In this document: positions 26,169 to 33,577 of the stretch, piece after piece
Numbering within the stretch: position 1 is the first letter of the stretch
How the letters are laid out: each line of letters opens with the position of its first letter
Origin: Kistimonas sp. bin40
Lineage (GTDB): Bacteria > Pseudomonadota > Gammaproteobacteria > Pseudomonadales > Endozoicomonadaceae
Reading direction: 5' to 3'
NCBI GenBank assembly: GCA_002238585.1
Contig: MPMQ01000035.1
Location: 1 to 33,577 of the forward strand
Length of the DNA stretch: 33,577 bases
Program-made: the position numbers and the translations under genes
Notes under the pieces: model-generated
Databases searched by the model: none
Told to the model about the DNA's origin: nothing
Seen by the model: only the letters and a program-made list of their open reading frames with translations

Positions 26169-29100
26169 ACGCGGGGGTGAGTCGGTCGGCCAGCCCGGCC
26201 GCCAGTACATAGAGTCCACGCACGAGGTAAAACAGAGGCATCTTTTTCATGTCGAATCCCAGATTCTGGTGGTCAGGTACTGGTGGTGCTGTTTGTTGCA
26301 GGCGTTGTGTGGCACAGGTCGCGAAGCTCGGGTCGGAAGTGTCTTCGGGCAGGTCGAAGGGTGGATGCCCGGGGTAGAGTAAGGCCGAGGGTTTGTGTTG
26401 TTCCTTGAAATGCTGGGTGAAGCAGTCTGTTGTCGGCACTTGTCTGGCGGTCCAGTAGATCAGTTCCCTGGCGGTCAGCTGGAGCCACTGGCCGTAGACA
26501 TCCGTGCCCCCTTCGGCATCCTTGGGAAACAGGTCCCTGAACGGGGTGGGACAGCCCAGCAGGCCGCTGATATACAGGCTGCAGCCTTCATCCAGGAAGC
26601 GGGCCAGTTCTTCGACTTGCTGCCGGTTGCGGTAGTGGTAGTCCGGGACTGTGTCGCGGTACAGCCGCATGTAGTGCAGTAGCCCACCCAGAATGTTCTG
26701 CGCTATGGCGTTGACGTAGGAAGCCCGCTGCCCATAGCCGGGCAGCAGCCAGTCGGCATCGAGAGATTCCAGATAGCAGCGGATGAAACCATAGAACTCC
26801 AGATCGCCCAGATCACGCAGCCCGGAGTGGCCCAGATCTGATTTTTCGATGGCGCTGGTATTCCAGTGACGCATGATTCCCGGAAACCAGAAGCGCCCGG
26901 GAAGGAAAAAATGGCTGAGCAGCAGCTCCGGACGGGTTCCCATCTGTTGGAAGTGGTGGTACAGGCAGATGGTGGAGGTGTGCACAGCACCCAGACTGCT
27001 CCAGACGCCCAGGTCATGAAAGGCGTTGAGGAGCCCCTGTCGCGCCTGTTGGCAGCCGCCCTCCGGGCTGTCTGGTTGCCAGGCCAGGGTGTCATAGCTG
27101 TGGTCTGCGGTGCTGAACGCAAAGGCCAGACAGTAGGGGCCGTTGGCATCCTCGTAGATCTGTACCGGATCGGCAAAGCTGTCCGGGGAAAGCGGCATAG
27201 CGGCCAGGGGTACCCTGTAGATGCCGTCGGGTGCGGGAATCTCACTTCGCAATCCCAGCGTTTTCTGGTTGTCGCGGGCAAACTGCTGCACAGTCTGTTC
27301 TGCGGCGAAGGCTGTCAGAGTTTCACCCTGGCGCTGAAACTTGATGTGGACGCAGCGCAGGTCCTGATCCCGTACCAGCGTGCGTCCGCCCCGGCGTTGC
27401 CAGTTGGCGCTGGCCGGTTGCGGTTGCCAGAGTGGCAGTGTCGCAGTCTTTATGGCCTGCTCCAGGCCTGTGGTCTGCTGTTCCATCAGGCGGTGCAACT
27501 GGCGCCCAAGTTGAGCGTTGACTGGCTGAAAGTGGTCGCAAAACAGCAGTTTCTTGCAGACTTGATCGGGCACTGCGGCGGCTCGGCGGCTGCAGTGGTC
27601 TTCCTGGACAGGGTCAAGCAGGGCAAGGGGGTCTATTTCAAAATCGGGTGCCTGAAACAGCGCGGCCAATCCCTCAGTGCCGCCATTGCGCCAGATGATT
27701 TCTTTATACGCAGACGGCAGCTTGTCCCATCGTCCCGTGATCAGCAACACCCAGGGCGGCACTTCTTGTAGCGGGAGGCTTCGAGCGGCATTGGGATAAA
27801 GCTCACTGTTGCTGTTGACCCATGCCTTTAATGTGGCAGCCTCACGGGAGGCGGGCACAGCCAGTAGTTGATGGAGCGACATAAAGGTGGAGGGCTGCGA
27901 CCAGTGTGCATGCCACTCCGGGTGTTTTTGTCTGACAGCCTCAGGAATTTCTATGGAGCTATAGGCGCGAGCCGGGACCTGCTTGACATACTCACAGCAC
28001 AGTGCCTCCGTGCGTTCGTGCATTGGGAGGTACGTCAGCCATTCCTGTTTTTGTTTCAGGGTGTCCCACAGATCCCATTGGGTGAGAAACGCCGCGCTCA
28101 GAGGGTTGTAGGAGTACTGGAGCTTGCGAGCCTGTTTCAGGGCGAGCCGAAGTCGTTCGGGCGTCCTCCAGCGGGGAGGTATGTCGTCGATATGCGGTGG
28201 CGTTGGGTGCAGGCAGTCTGTGCAGCTGACCGCCCTGTTAACGCGCTCGTCAGACAAACGGCTTTCATCTATGTAGGGGAGAGCCTCCCCCGACACCTTC
28301 AGCATCAGATCACAAAGTTCCTCGTACTCTTCGGGGGAAATGCTGTTTTTCAGCAGGGGAAGAACGGAAAAATTATTCAGGACGGCCACGCGACGCAGCG
28401 CACGGGTGTTTTGGTGTGGTGGCAGTTCCAGAATATTCTTCGTGCGACAACGCACAAAGTACTCAGGCCCGCCCAGAGCCAAGCCCAGTTGAGGATTCTC
28501 ACAGGTGATCCGGCACAGCAGCCCGAGGCCTGGACCTGGTTCCATGCTTTCCAGTACGGGGGCCAGCAGGGACTGTGTTTTGACGTTGTCGGGAGCCTCT
28601 GACAAGGACAGCGGGTAGTGACGGATAAATTCCTGTGCCAGGGTGCGGCTGGCCATCAGGCGGGTCAGCAAGGCTGAAGGAAGGTGCTTGGCTGCGAGGG
28701 CGATCAGTGGCTGCCCTTTCTCCAGCAGTGCCCTGGCCAAAACTGTGTCACTGACCTTGATCATGCCAAGCTTGTCGTTGAACGGGACATGGCGGCCGAT
28801 CATAAACAGCAGAAGCTCGCGGTCGTATACGGGGGTGTTTGAACACAAGTGACCCAGCATGCGCTGGGCGAGTGTCTCGCAACGCAGCTCTTCTTCTGCA
28901 AACACGGAGCCCAGCCGGATGACAGCACGCTCTGCTGCGACCTGCCGAATGGCAGCGGCACGGTTGTGCGGGTCCTCAATAGCGCCAGGCGGTTTGTCAG
29001 CACTGGGCTGGGGTAGCAGCCGGGACTCTACATCCATGGGCGAAGCCGGGCGGCGGGGCTGTACCGGAGACCTGTCACGCCATGGATGCCTGTTTGTTGC

Positions 29101-29295
29101 ATCACAGCTGTCTGAGCTGGCTGTCAGCCGGGGCTGAACGCTCACAGGATCAACGGATCCAACCGCTATGTTCTGGCGTATCTTCTGTGCGGCAGGTGCC
29201 TTGTCCGGAAGCTGGCGGGATCTCCCGCTGTCTGCGTGCGGAACTGAGGCACAACATGCAGGGTAGGGAGCAGGTATTCGAAAAATGTTGAACAC
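26167..29295 (-). CDS. Large protein with kinase-like features (1,042 aa), unrecognised
   Basis: GTG start at 29295 with GGAGG eight bases upstream. Residues 1-95 are Pro/Ser/Arg-rich and likely disordered; about 100-600 are helical with no familiar motif. The C-terminal part has a kinase-like order: T-L-V-R-D ... C-V-H-I-K652-F, a possible strand with the ATP-binding lysine; A-A-E666-Q-T-V, a possible helix-C glutamate; N-G-P-Y-C-L-A-F-A-F, a possible hinge; G-H-S-G-L-R-D828-L-G-D831-L-E, a possible metal-binding DxxD; and N862-A-I-A-Q-N867. No canonical HRD or DFG is present, so an atypical kinase or a pseudokinase enzyme such as the SidJ-type glutamylases is conceivable. This rests on motif reading alone. 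It is the only minus-strand gene in the ankyrin cluster. No membrane segment is evident. Confidence 0.7.
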   Translation of the reverse strand: MFNIFRIPAPYPACCASVPHADSGRSRQLPDKAPAAQKIRQNIAVGSVDPVSVQPRLTASSDSCDATNRHPWRDRSPVQPRRPASPMDVESRLLPQPSADKPPGAIEDPHNRAAAIRQVAAERAVIRLGSVFAEEELRCETLAQRMLGHLCSNTPVYDRELLLFMIGRHVPFNDKLGMIKVSDTVLARALLEKGQPLIALAAKHLPSALLTRLMASRTLAQEFIRHYPLSLSEAPDNVKTQSLLAPVLESMEPGPGLGLLCRITCENPQLGLALGGPEYFVRCRTKNILELPPHQNTRALRRVAVLNNFSVLPLLKNSISPEEYEELCDLMLKVSGEALPYIDESRLSDERVNRAVSCTDCLHPTPPHIDDIPPRWRTPERLRLALKQARKLQYSYNPLSAAFLTQWDLWDTLKQKQEWLTYLPMHERTEALCCEYVKQVPARAYSSIEIPEAVRQKHPEWHAHWSQPSTFMSLHQLLAVPASREAATLKAWVNSNSELYPNAARSLPLQEVPPWVLLITGRWDKLPSAYKEIIWRNGGTEGLAALFQAPDFEIDPLALLDPVQEDHCSRRAAAVPDQVCKKLLFCDHFQPVNAQLGRQLHRLMEQQTTGLEQAIKTATLPLWQPQPASANWQRRGGRTLVRDQDLRCVHIKFQRQGETLTAFAAEQTVQQFARDNQKTLGLRSEIPAPDGIYRVPLAAMPLSPDSFADPVQIYEDANGPYCLAFAFSTADHSYDTLAWQPDSPEGGCQQARQGLLNAFHDLGVWSSLGAVHTSTICLYHHFQQMGTRPELLLSHFFLPGRFWFPGIMRHWNTSAIEKSDLGHSGLRDLGDLEFYGFIRCYLESLDADWLLPGYGQRASYVNAIAQNILGGLLHYMRLYRDTVPDYHYRNRQQVEELARFLDEGCSLYISGLLGCPTPFRDLFPKDAEGGTDVYGQWLQLTARELIYWTARQVPTTDCFTQHFKEQHKPSALLYPGHPPFDLPEDTSDPSFATCATQRLQQTAPPVPDHQNLGFDMKKMPLFYLVRGLYVLAAGLADRLTPA

Positions 29296-29759
29296 AGCGG
29301 GAACCTCCGTGAGTCCGAGTCAATAGTTCTCCATGTATGAATTTGAGGCTGCCTGCTACCAGAAGTTCAACGCCAGAGAGTGATGCCTGCGTTTTCCTGG
29401 GCTGCCACTGCGGCATTCCCCTCCGGGTTTTCCTGGCATGCGGGCGATGCGGGACACAGCCATGGCGCTTGTGTCCGCAGGGTGTTTGCCAGCCGCTGAC
29501 GGCAGCTGCGTAGCTGTGGACGGCCCCGAAATTTTTATCAGCTATCCGTTGCGCACCCGCCTGGACGTCCCCTGTTGTGTGCAAGGACTGCTGATGTGGT
29601 GTGCCGGCACTGGGGTTGCAGCCGGGGCCAACGAAAATGTCTGGCCAGGCAGCGGCTTCTTGCAGCGAACTTGAAGCCCTGTACGCAGTCCAAGACCGCA
29701 GGCAGGATCGCGCAAGCCGGTGGCCTGCCAGTTTTGTGAAGAGCACGGAGGAGAGATTC
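29296..29759. other. Divergent spacer upstream of ankyrin gene 3
   Basis: About 460 bases between the minus-strand 1,042-aa gene and ankyrin gene 3. Open frames exist on both strands, but none has a ribosome site or resembles a neighbour. It should hold promoters for both flanking genes; I found no clear -35/-10 pair. Confidence 0.4.
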
Positions 29760-31091
29760 ATGCATACAAGTGGGTTTTGTACCCTGTCCTGGGTGCAACC
29801 ACACCAGGCGGGTGCACAAGGGGGGGCCGGACCGTCGGATACCCGGTTCGGGGGAAGAGAGGTAGCGTCCCTGGCCGGTGCGGGCACTGGCGTTGCCGGG
29901 CCCGTACGGGCTGTCGCCCATGAAGCTGATGCGCGCGCCAGTGTCGCGTCGCCGACATTCATCCGGCTGGGTGAGTTGAAAAACTGCGCGACGGAGCACA
30001 GCTATCTGGTTCATGCCAGCCGCTTTGTATCCTCTTATGGGATGACCGCCGGGCAGCACGATTACGGGTTCAGTCGCCAGTGGGCGGTGGAGCAACTGCG
30101 CACATTTGAGACGCTGTGTGTCCAGATGGGGCGCAAGGTCCCGGGTGACCTGGTGGGAGATGATCCACTGACGTTTGTTCTCAGGTATCAGGTTCAGGAC
30201 AAGAAAAGGCGCAAGCCTTGCCACAGCGGGAGTGGCTTGGCGTTCTTGTTGGCGCAAGCCATGCAACAGCGCAACCTGGCGGTCACCTGCAAAATTCTGC
30301 AAGGTCTGGGTATGGCACAGCAGTGCGGACGCCTTGAGGAGGAGAGCCTGTACCCCCTGCATGGCGGGCTGTTGCATAGCCCTGCCTTTTATGATGCCAG
30401 TTCTGCCTGGCGTCAGCTGGTGCTGGGCACGGGGATTTTTGACCTGAACCGCCTGTCATCGAGTTTTGGTCAGCCCCCGTTGCTGGACGCGATCGTATCT
30501 TCGACGGAGAGCGTTGTTGACTTGCTGGAAGCGGGTGCTGATCCCAATATCGGCAGCAGGGCAGGGGACACCCCCCTGGGGCGGTGCATTGATCCACTGA
30601 TACCAGACCGGATGAGCAAGCTGGCGGCGTTGTTGTGTCGTCCCTCTCTTGATCCCAACCTGCCAACAGCCGATGGCGGGGGGCGCAGCTCCCCGCTGCA
30701 CAAGGCTGTCTGTTGCGGTTTTCTTGATGTGGTAGCACGCCTTCTGGCGCATTCGGATGTTGATGCAAATAGTGTCTTTGATGTGCGCTGGTATGACCGT
30801 CCTGTGCTGGCCGGGAGCGCGCTGACTGCGGCCGTCTTCCACATTCTTGTGTCCCGTCGCCACCCGCTGGAGATGGTGGAAGAGCTGGCAGCGGCAGGTG
30901 CGCGCTTGCTGGTCGTCAATGCTGCGGGAAACATCGTGGACTGCAATTATGATATCGGTCAATGGAAGCGCCAGATCCCGGGACATTGGGTCTTGCCCGC
31001 GATAACGAAACTGGCGTTGCAGGGGGCGCTTGAACGCGGGTTGCACCGGAGCAAGAGCCCGTTCTCGGCTTCGGGGGAGGAGTCCTCCTGA
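29760..31091 (+). CDS. Ankyrin-repeat protein, paralogue 3 (443 aa)
   Basis: ATG 29760 has a strong GGAGGAG ribosome site six bases upstream. The frame is open for 53 more codons upstream, but those precede the site and are not family-like. The N-terminal ~65 residues are Gly/Ala-rich. The shared domain covers about 75-232: G-D-D-P-L-T-F-V-L-R-Y-Q (133-144), RNLAVTCKILQGLGMAQQ, L-L-H-S-P-A-F-Y, and W-R-Q-L-V-L-G-T-G-I-F-D-L-N. Ankyrin-like repeats run to about 395 (LLEAGADPN, GDTPLGRCI, S-L-D-P-N-L-P, SSPLHKAV, LLAHSDVD, GSALTAAVF), then AAAGARLLVV and a C-terminal helix. It is closest in layout to paralogue 1. No signal peptide or catalytic motif is visible. Probable protein-binding role; partner unknown. 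Confidence 0.8.
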   Translation: MHTSGFCTLSWVQPHQAGAQGGAGPSDTRFGGREVASLAGAGTGVAGPVRAVAHEADARASVASPTFIRLGELKNCATEHSYLVHASRFVSSYGMTAGQHDYGFSRQWAVEQLRTFETLCVQMGRKVPGDLVGDDPLTFVLRYQVQDKKRRKPCHSGSGLAFLLAQAMQQRNLAVTCKILQGLGMAQQCGRLEEESLYPLHGGLLHSPAFYDASSAWRQLVLGTGIFDLNRLSSSFGQPPLLDAIVSSTESVVDLLEAGADPNIGSRAGDTPLGRCIDPLIPDRMSKLAALLCRPSLDPNLPTADGGGRSSPLHKAVCCGFLDVVARLLAHSDVDANSVFDVRWYDRPVLAGSALTAAVFHILVSRRHPLEMVEELAAAGARLLVVNAAGNIVDCNYDIGQWKRQIPGHWVLPAITKLALQGALERGLHRSKSPFSASGEESS

Positions 31092-31206
31092 TACCTGTTT
31101 GCCGGTAAAGATCCAGACACCGGGCGCTGCAACCGGGGCCTTGGCATGGCATCGGGGTAGAAAAGCTCTGACGTACGGGGCTGCACTGATCCTGATAGCA
31201 CGGCGG

Positions 31207-31395
31207 CAGGAAGCAACAGCAGTACAAGAGTGTGCCAGGTCACGCGCAATCTTCCGGTCGCCTTCAAGATATTGACGGGTTTGCAGGAGGCCCGACAAAA
31301 GGACGGGTGCCCTGCTGTCAGAGGCTGTCCTGTTCGTGTCAGATGCCCCGCAGCCATGCGTTCTCGCCAGGGAACTTGTCCAGGAAAATGCAGTG
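31207..31395 (+). pseudogene. Decayed fragment of an ankyrin-family gene
   Basis: One frame reads TRNLPVAFKILTGLQEARQ from about 31242, almost the same as the shared-domain motif of paralogue 4 (ARNLPMAFKLLTGLQQAQQ) and paralogue 2 (SRNLPTVFKILRGLQRAQ). After a frame change, A-L-L-S-E-A-V-L-F and further residues resemble the next family block (LLQSTVFYE ... W-R-R-L-V-L). The rest of the domain and all ankyrin repeats are missing, and stops interrupt the frames. It is a relic of a fifth paralogue between genes 3 and 4. The remainder of 31092-31654 shows nothing else I can name. Confidence 0.6.
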
Positions 31396-31654
31396 GCCAG
31401 GTCCGGTTCTTTCATTTGTAGATGTAGACCGGCCTTGTCCCCCGCTGCTTACTGGATGGAGAAGCTTTTTTGCACCGGACAGTGCAATGGAAGTGCGGTC
31501 TGGTTTTGTTGGAGCCTGGAACTTTTGGCGCAGAAGCTGTTCCAATCCTGGGGACGGCAGGTTGCCACAATGGCGCCGTCTGTAACGAACGGGCCAGGGA
31601 AGGAGAGTTGCGAGCCTTTACCAGCAGGACATAGTGCTCCAGGGGGAAACTGCC

Positions 31655-33139
31655 ATGTATCCATCATCAAGTGCTTCGAGCACACCGCCGCAGGCTGCGG
31701 CCGTGCGCCTCACCGAACCGGGGGCGCAGCAACCAGAACAAAAACCAGAACAGAAACCAGAACAGAAACAGAAACAGAAATCGGAACAGCGCTCGCCGCG
31801 CGCCTCCATGGCCTCTGGTCCTTTGGCCGCTTCCGGGACGCGCGCGGCAGGCCGCGCCAGTCTGGAGGGGGTCATCCAGAACCCGCGGGTTGCCGCGTGT
31901 CTTTCTTCTTTCCTGCCAGCGGCAGATGCGGTCAATCTGCACCTCAGTCTTGCCGCCGTCAGTCTGGAGAGCCGGGCTGTCAGTCCGGTGCCGGAGGCTG
32001 AGGTGGCACGGGAGCCGGCTGATCTGCTGGGCTGCGCGATCCAGATCCTGTACAACGCGGGGAGTGTCCCGCAGCGGCTGCCGCGCGGTTTGTGCGACTC
32101 TGAGCAGCTGGCGCAGTTTTTTGGCGAAGAGATAGAACCGCACTACACGACTTACGGACATCGACTTCCCGATCCGGTCGCCGATACGCCGCTGGACTTT
32201 GTGTACAGCTGTCAGGAGATAGACCGGACGCTGGCGTTGTCCATTCCCTGTACACCTTGCACCTACAGGCTGTTGGAGCGCTCCTTGATGGCGCGCAATC
32301 TTCCGATGGCTTTCAAACTGCTGACAGGGTTGCAGCAGGCGCAACAGCAGGGGACTCTGGACAGGTTCTCGCTTATGGACGCGGCAGGACTCGACCTGCT
32401 GCAGAGCACGGTTTTTTACGAGGATCTGGATCCGCCCTGGCGCAGGCTGGTTCTGGCGGCGGGGCTTTTCGATCCGAATGACCTCAGTGGAGGCTTGCCT
32501 CCGCTGTTTCTGGCCATCAGCCTGGCGCCTGACGCGGATGCCGTTCAGGCTCTGCTGGAAGCCGGCGCCGACCCTTTTTATGTTGATGAGGTCAGTGCGT
32601 TCACGCCGCAGAGCTACTGTGCCACCTTGACGTCGCGTGTCCTTGTGGACAAGGAGAACAAGATGGATGTCTTGCGCAAATGGTCCGGGGAAGAACCGGG
32701 GCCGGCGACGCAAGCGCGGAGCATGGCGGTCGGATCGCCCCTCCACCAGGCTGTTGTGGCCGATGACATGGATGCCGTTGCTGTGCTGCTGGGAGAGCCG
32801 GACACCGATATTGATTTTTGCTCGGGCGAGACCTGCGGATCGCCGCTGGCCACGGCCGCTGTGAGCTTTCTGCTCAACGAGAATGTCAGCGATGAAATGG
32901 TGTGTCTGCTGGTGTTGAACGGTGCTCGCCTGGTGGCAGGCAAGCCAGAAAGTGACCCTGTGGACTGCTGCGATAATCTTGAGCTTTTTGAGAAGGTTCT
33001 GGGAGACAGTCAGATCAGCGCCGTGCCGCAGTGGCGTAAGGATCAACTGGCGCAGGCGCTCAGGGATGCGCGGACCTTGGCGGGTTTGGGTACAGGACAC
33101 CAGGGTGGCGGTTACAAAAGCGGGCGCAGTACGGAATAG
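31655..33139 (+). CDS. Ankyrin-repeat protein, paralogue 4 (494 aa)
   Basis: ATG 31655 follows an AGGGGGA ribosome site eight bases upstream. The N-terminal ~70 residues are Ser/Pro/Gln-rich and contain P-E-Q-K repeats encoded by a 12-bp tandem repeat. The shared domain (about 110-270) shows A-D-T-P-L-D-F-V-Y-S-C-Q near 176, LLERSLMARNLPMAFKLLTG followed by LQQAQQQ, L-L-Q-S-T-V-F-Y-E, and W-R-R-L-V-L-A-A-G-L-F-D-P-N near 270. The ankyrin-like part (about 275-440) has LLEAGADP, GSPLHQAVV, LLGEPDTDID and GSPLATAAV, then NGARLVA and an acidic helix. The second repeat looks eroded compared with the paralogues (no clear TPLH). Function and partner are unknown. Confidence 0.8.
   Translation: MYPSSSASSTPPQAAAVRLTEPGAQQPEQKPEQKPEQKQKQKSEQRSPRASMASGPLAASGTRAAGRASLEGVIQNPRVAACLSSFLPAADAVNLHLSLAAVSLESRAVSPVPEAEVAREPADLLGCAIQILYNAGSVPQRLPRGLCDSEQLAQFFGEEIEPHYTTYGHRLPDPVADTPLDFVYSCQEIDRTLALSIPCTPCTYRLLERSLMARNLPMAFKLLTGLQQAQQQGTLDRFSLMDAAGLDLLQSTVFYEDLDPPWRRLVLAAGLFDPNDLSGGLPPLFLAISLAPDADAVQALLEAGADPFYVDEVSAFTPQSYCATLTSRVLVDKENKMDVLRKWSGEEPGPATQARSMAVGSPLHQAVVADDMDAVAVLLGEPDTDIDFCSGETCGSPLATAAVSFLLNENVSDEMVCLLVLNGARLVAGKPESDPVDCCDNLELFEKVLGDSQISAVPQWRKDQLAQALRDARTLAGLGTGHQGGGYKSGRSTE
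31733..31780 (+). repeat. 12-bp tandem repeat coding for P-E-Q-K units
   Basis: Three nearly identical 12-bp units (CCAGAACAGAAA type) and a fourth shortened variant (CAGAAACAGAAA) encode PEQK PEQK PEQK QKQK in the disordered N-terminus of ankyrin paralogue 4. Unit length is a multiple of three, so copy-number changes would stay in frame. Confidence 0.85.
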
Positions 33140-33402
33140 TCCGGGAAGGGGGCAGGAAAGAAACGCCAGGCGTGACCGGCCTTCCTCAGACCCTGTGCTG
33201 TCGGGAGTCTGTTGCGCCCTGGTGCTCCTGTTCGGCTGGTGTGCCGGGAGCCGATGATCTGCGCCCTGGTTGCCTGAAAAGACGGTACGGGGGTGCCGCC
33301 CAACAGCGAACTTCCGACGAGGGGGAATCGGGCGGGACGTTTTCCATCCGGCGCTGGTGCACGCAAGCTCTGGAAAATTCCTGCCCTTCTTGAAGAGGCC
33401 TG
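33140..33402. other. Spacer between ankyrin gene 4 and a convergent gene
   Basis: No recognisable gene, family remnant or clear terminator in about 260 bases. Short open frames on both strands look incidental. Confidence 0.4.
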
Positions 33403-33577
33403 TCAGTTTCCATGGGGCTGGAGTTGCGGCTCCGGGAGTCGCTCCTGTGCGGCGGCATCCGGAAAGCGGACGCCGAGCGCGTTTTCTATTTCCCGCCCTG
33501 TTCCCTGGCGCAGGGCCGGCGAGCTCAGCAGCTTGAAGTAGAACACATCGGTATTGTCAAAGTGGCACAGGCCGGGG
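33403..33577 (-). CDS. C-terminal end of an unrecognised minus-strand gene (partial)
   Basis: An open minus-strand frame enters from the right edge and ends at TGA (33405-33403), giving about 57 residues. It begins G-L-C-H-F-D-N-T-D-V-F-Y-F-K-L-L-S-S-P and includes A-L-G-V-R-F-P-D, then a Pro/Gln/Glu-rich end. The frame is free of stops to the edge and has protein-like composition, but there is no start in the window and I do not recognise the family. Confidence 0.55.
   Translation of the reverse strand, partial: PGLCHFDNTDVFYFKLLSSPALRQGTGREIENALGVRFPDAAAQERLPEPQLQPHGN

Noticed and set aside
29150-29962. 270-aa minus-strand frame spanning the spacer upstream of ankyrin gene 3
   Set aside because: It overlaps the start regions of two better supported genes, lacks a ribosome site, and its sequence has no recognisable motif.
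31667-33100. 477-aa minus-strand open frame opposite ankyrin gene 4
   Set aside because: Fully antisense to a gene supported by three paralogues; its Gln/Arg/Leu-rich composition is what an antisense shadow gives.

Overview
The window looks like a GC-rich gammaproteobacterial chromosome. A dcd homologue with the E. coli active-site residues at the same positions, an Mrp/ApbC ATPase beside it, a DnaT-like primosomal gene and a complete MoxR/Bat aerotolerance-type operon support this. The many ankyrin and coiled-coil proteins with disordered N-termini suggest a host-associated lineage; an Endozoicomonas-like member of the Oceanospirillales is a reasonable guess, but nothing here fixes the genus. 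No transposase, integrase, phage structural gene, CRISPR array, rRNA or tRNA was seen.

Layout. (1) About 1-11,100, plus strand: a tandem array of four paralogous giant coiled-coil proteins (742-919 aa), each preceded by the same 24-bp leader that carries the Shine-Dalgarno sequence inside a small inverted repeat, followed by a decayed fifth copy. Each protein is an internally duplicated two-half structure, and a roughly 75-residue non-coiled module closes each half. I do not recognise this family. (2) 11,138-22,192, minus strand: conserved housekeeping genes in the order dnaT-like, lambda-P-like helicase loader, mrp/apbC, dcd, moxR, DUF58, DUF4381, batA, batB(+TPR), batD. Most junctions are 1-4 nt overlaps, so translation is probably coupled. 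BatB carries a run of 48 glutamines. (3) 22,515-33,139: four ankyrin-repeat paralogues on the plus strand (480, 581, 443 and 494 aa) that share their own N-terminal domain, a decayed ankyrin-family fragment, and one 1,042-aa minus-strand protein with kinase-like sequence features. (4) The right edge holds the C-terminal end of an unrecognised minus-strand gene.

How it fits together. The core operon couples a putative helicase-loading pair (DnaT-like plus lambda-P-like), nucleotide metabolism (Dcd), Fe-S/ATPase maturation (Mrp) and a MoxR-VWA membrane complex. The flanks are two lineage-specific expanding families with both fresh and decayed copies, the pattern expected of birth-and-death evolution of secreted or host-facing proteins. 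Secretion and host targeting are inferences; no secretion signal was demonstrated. The strongest candidates for something undescribed are the coiled-coil array with its shared leader, the domain shared by the ankyrin paralogues, and the 1,042-aa kinase-like protein.
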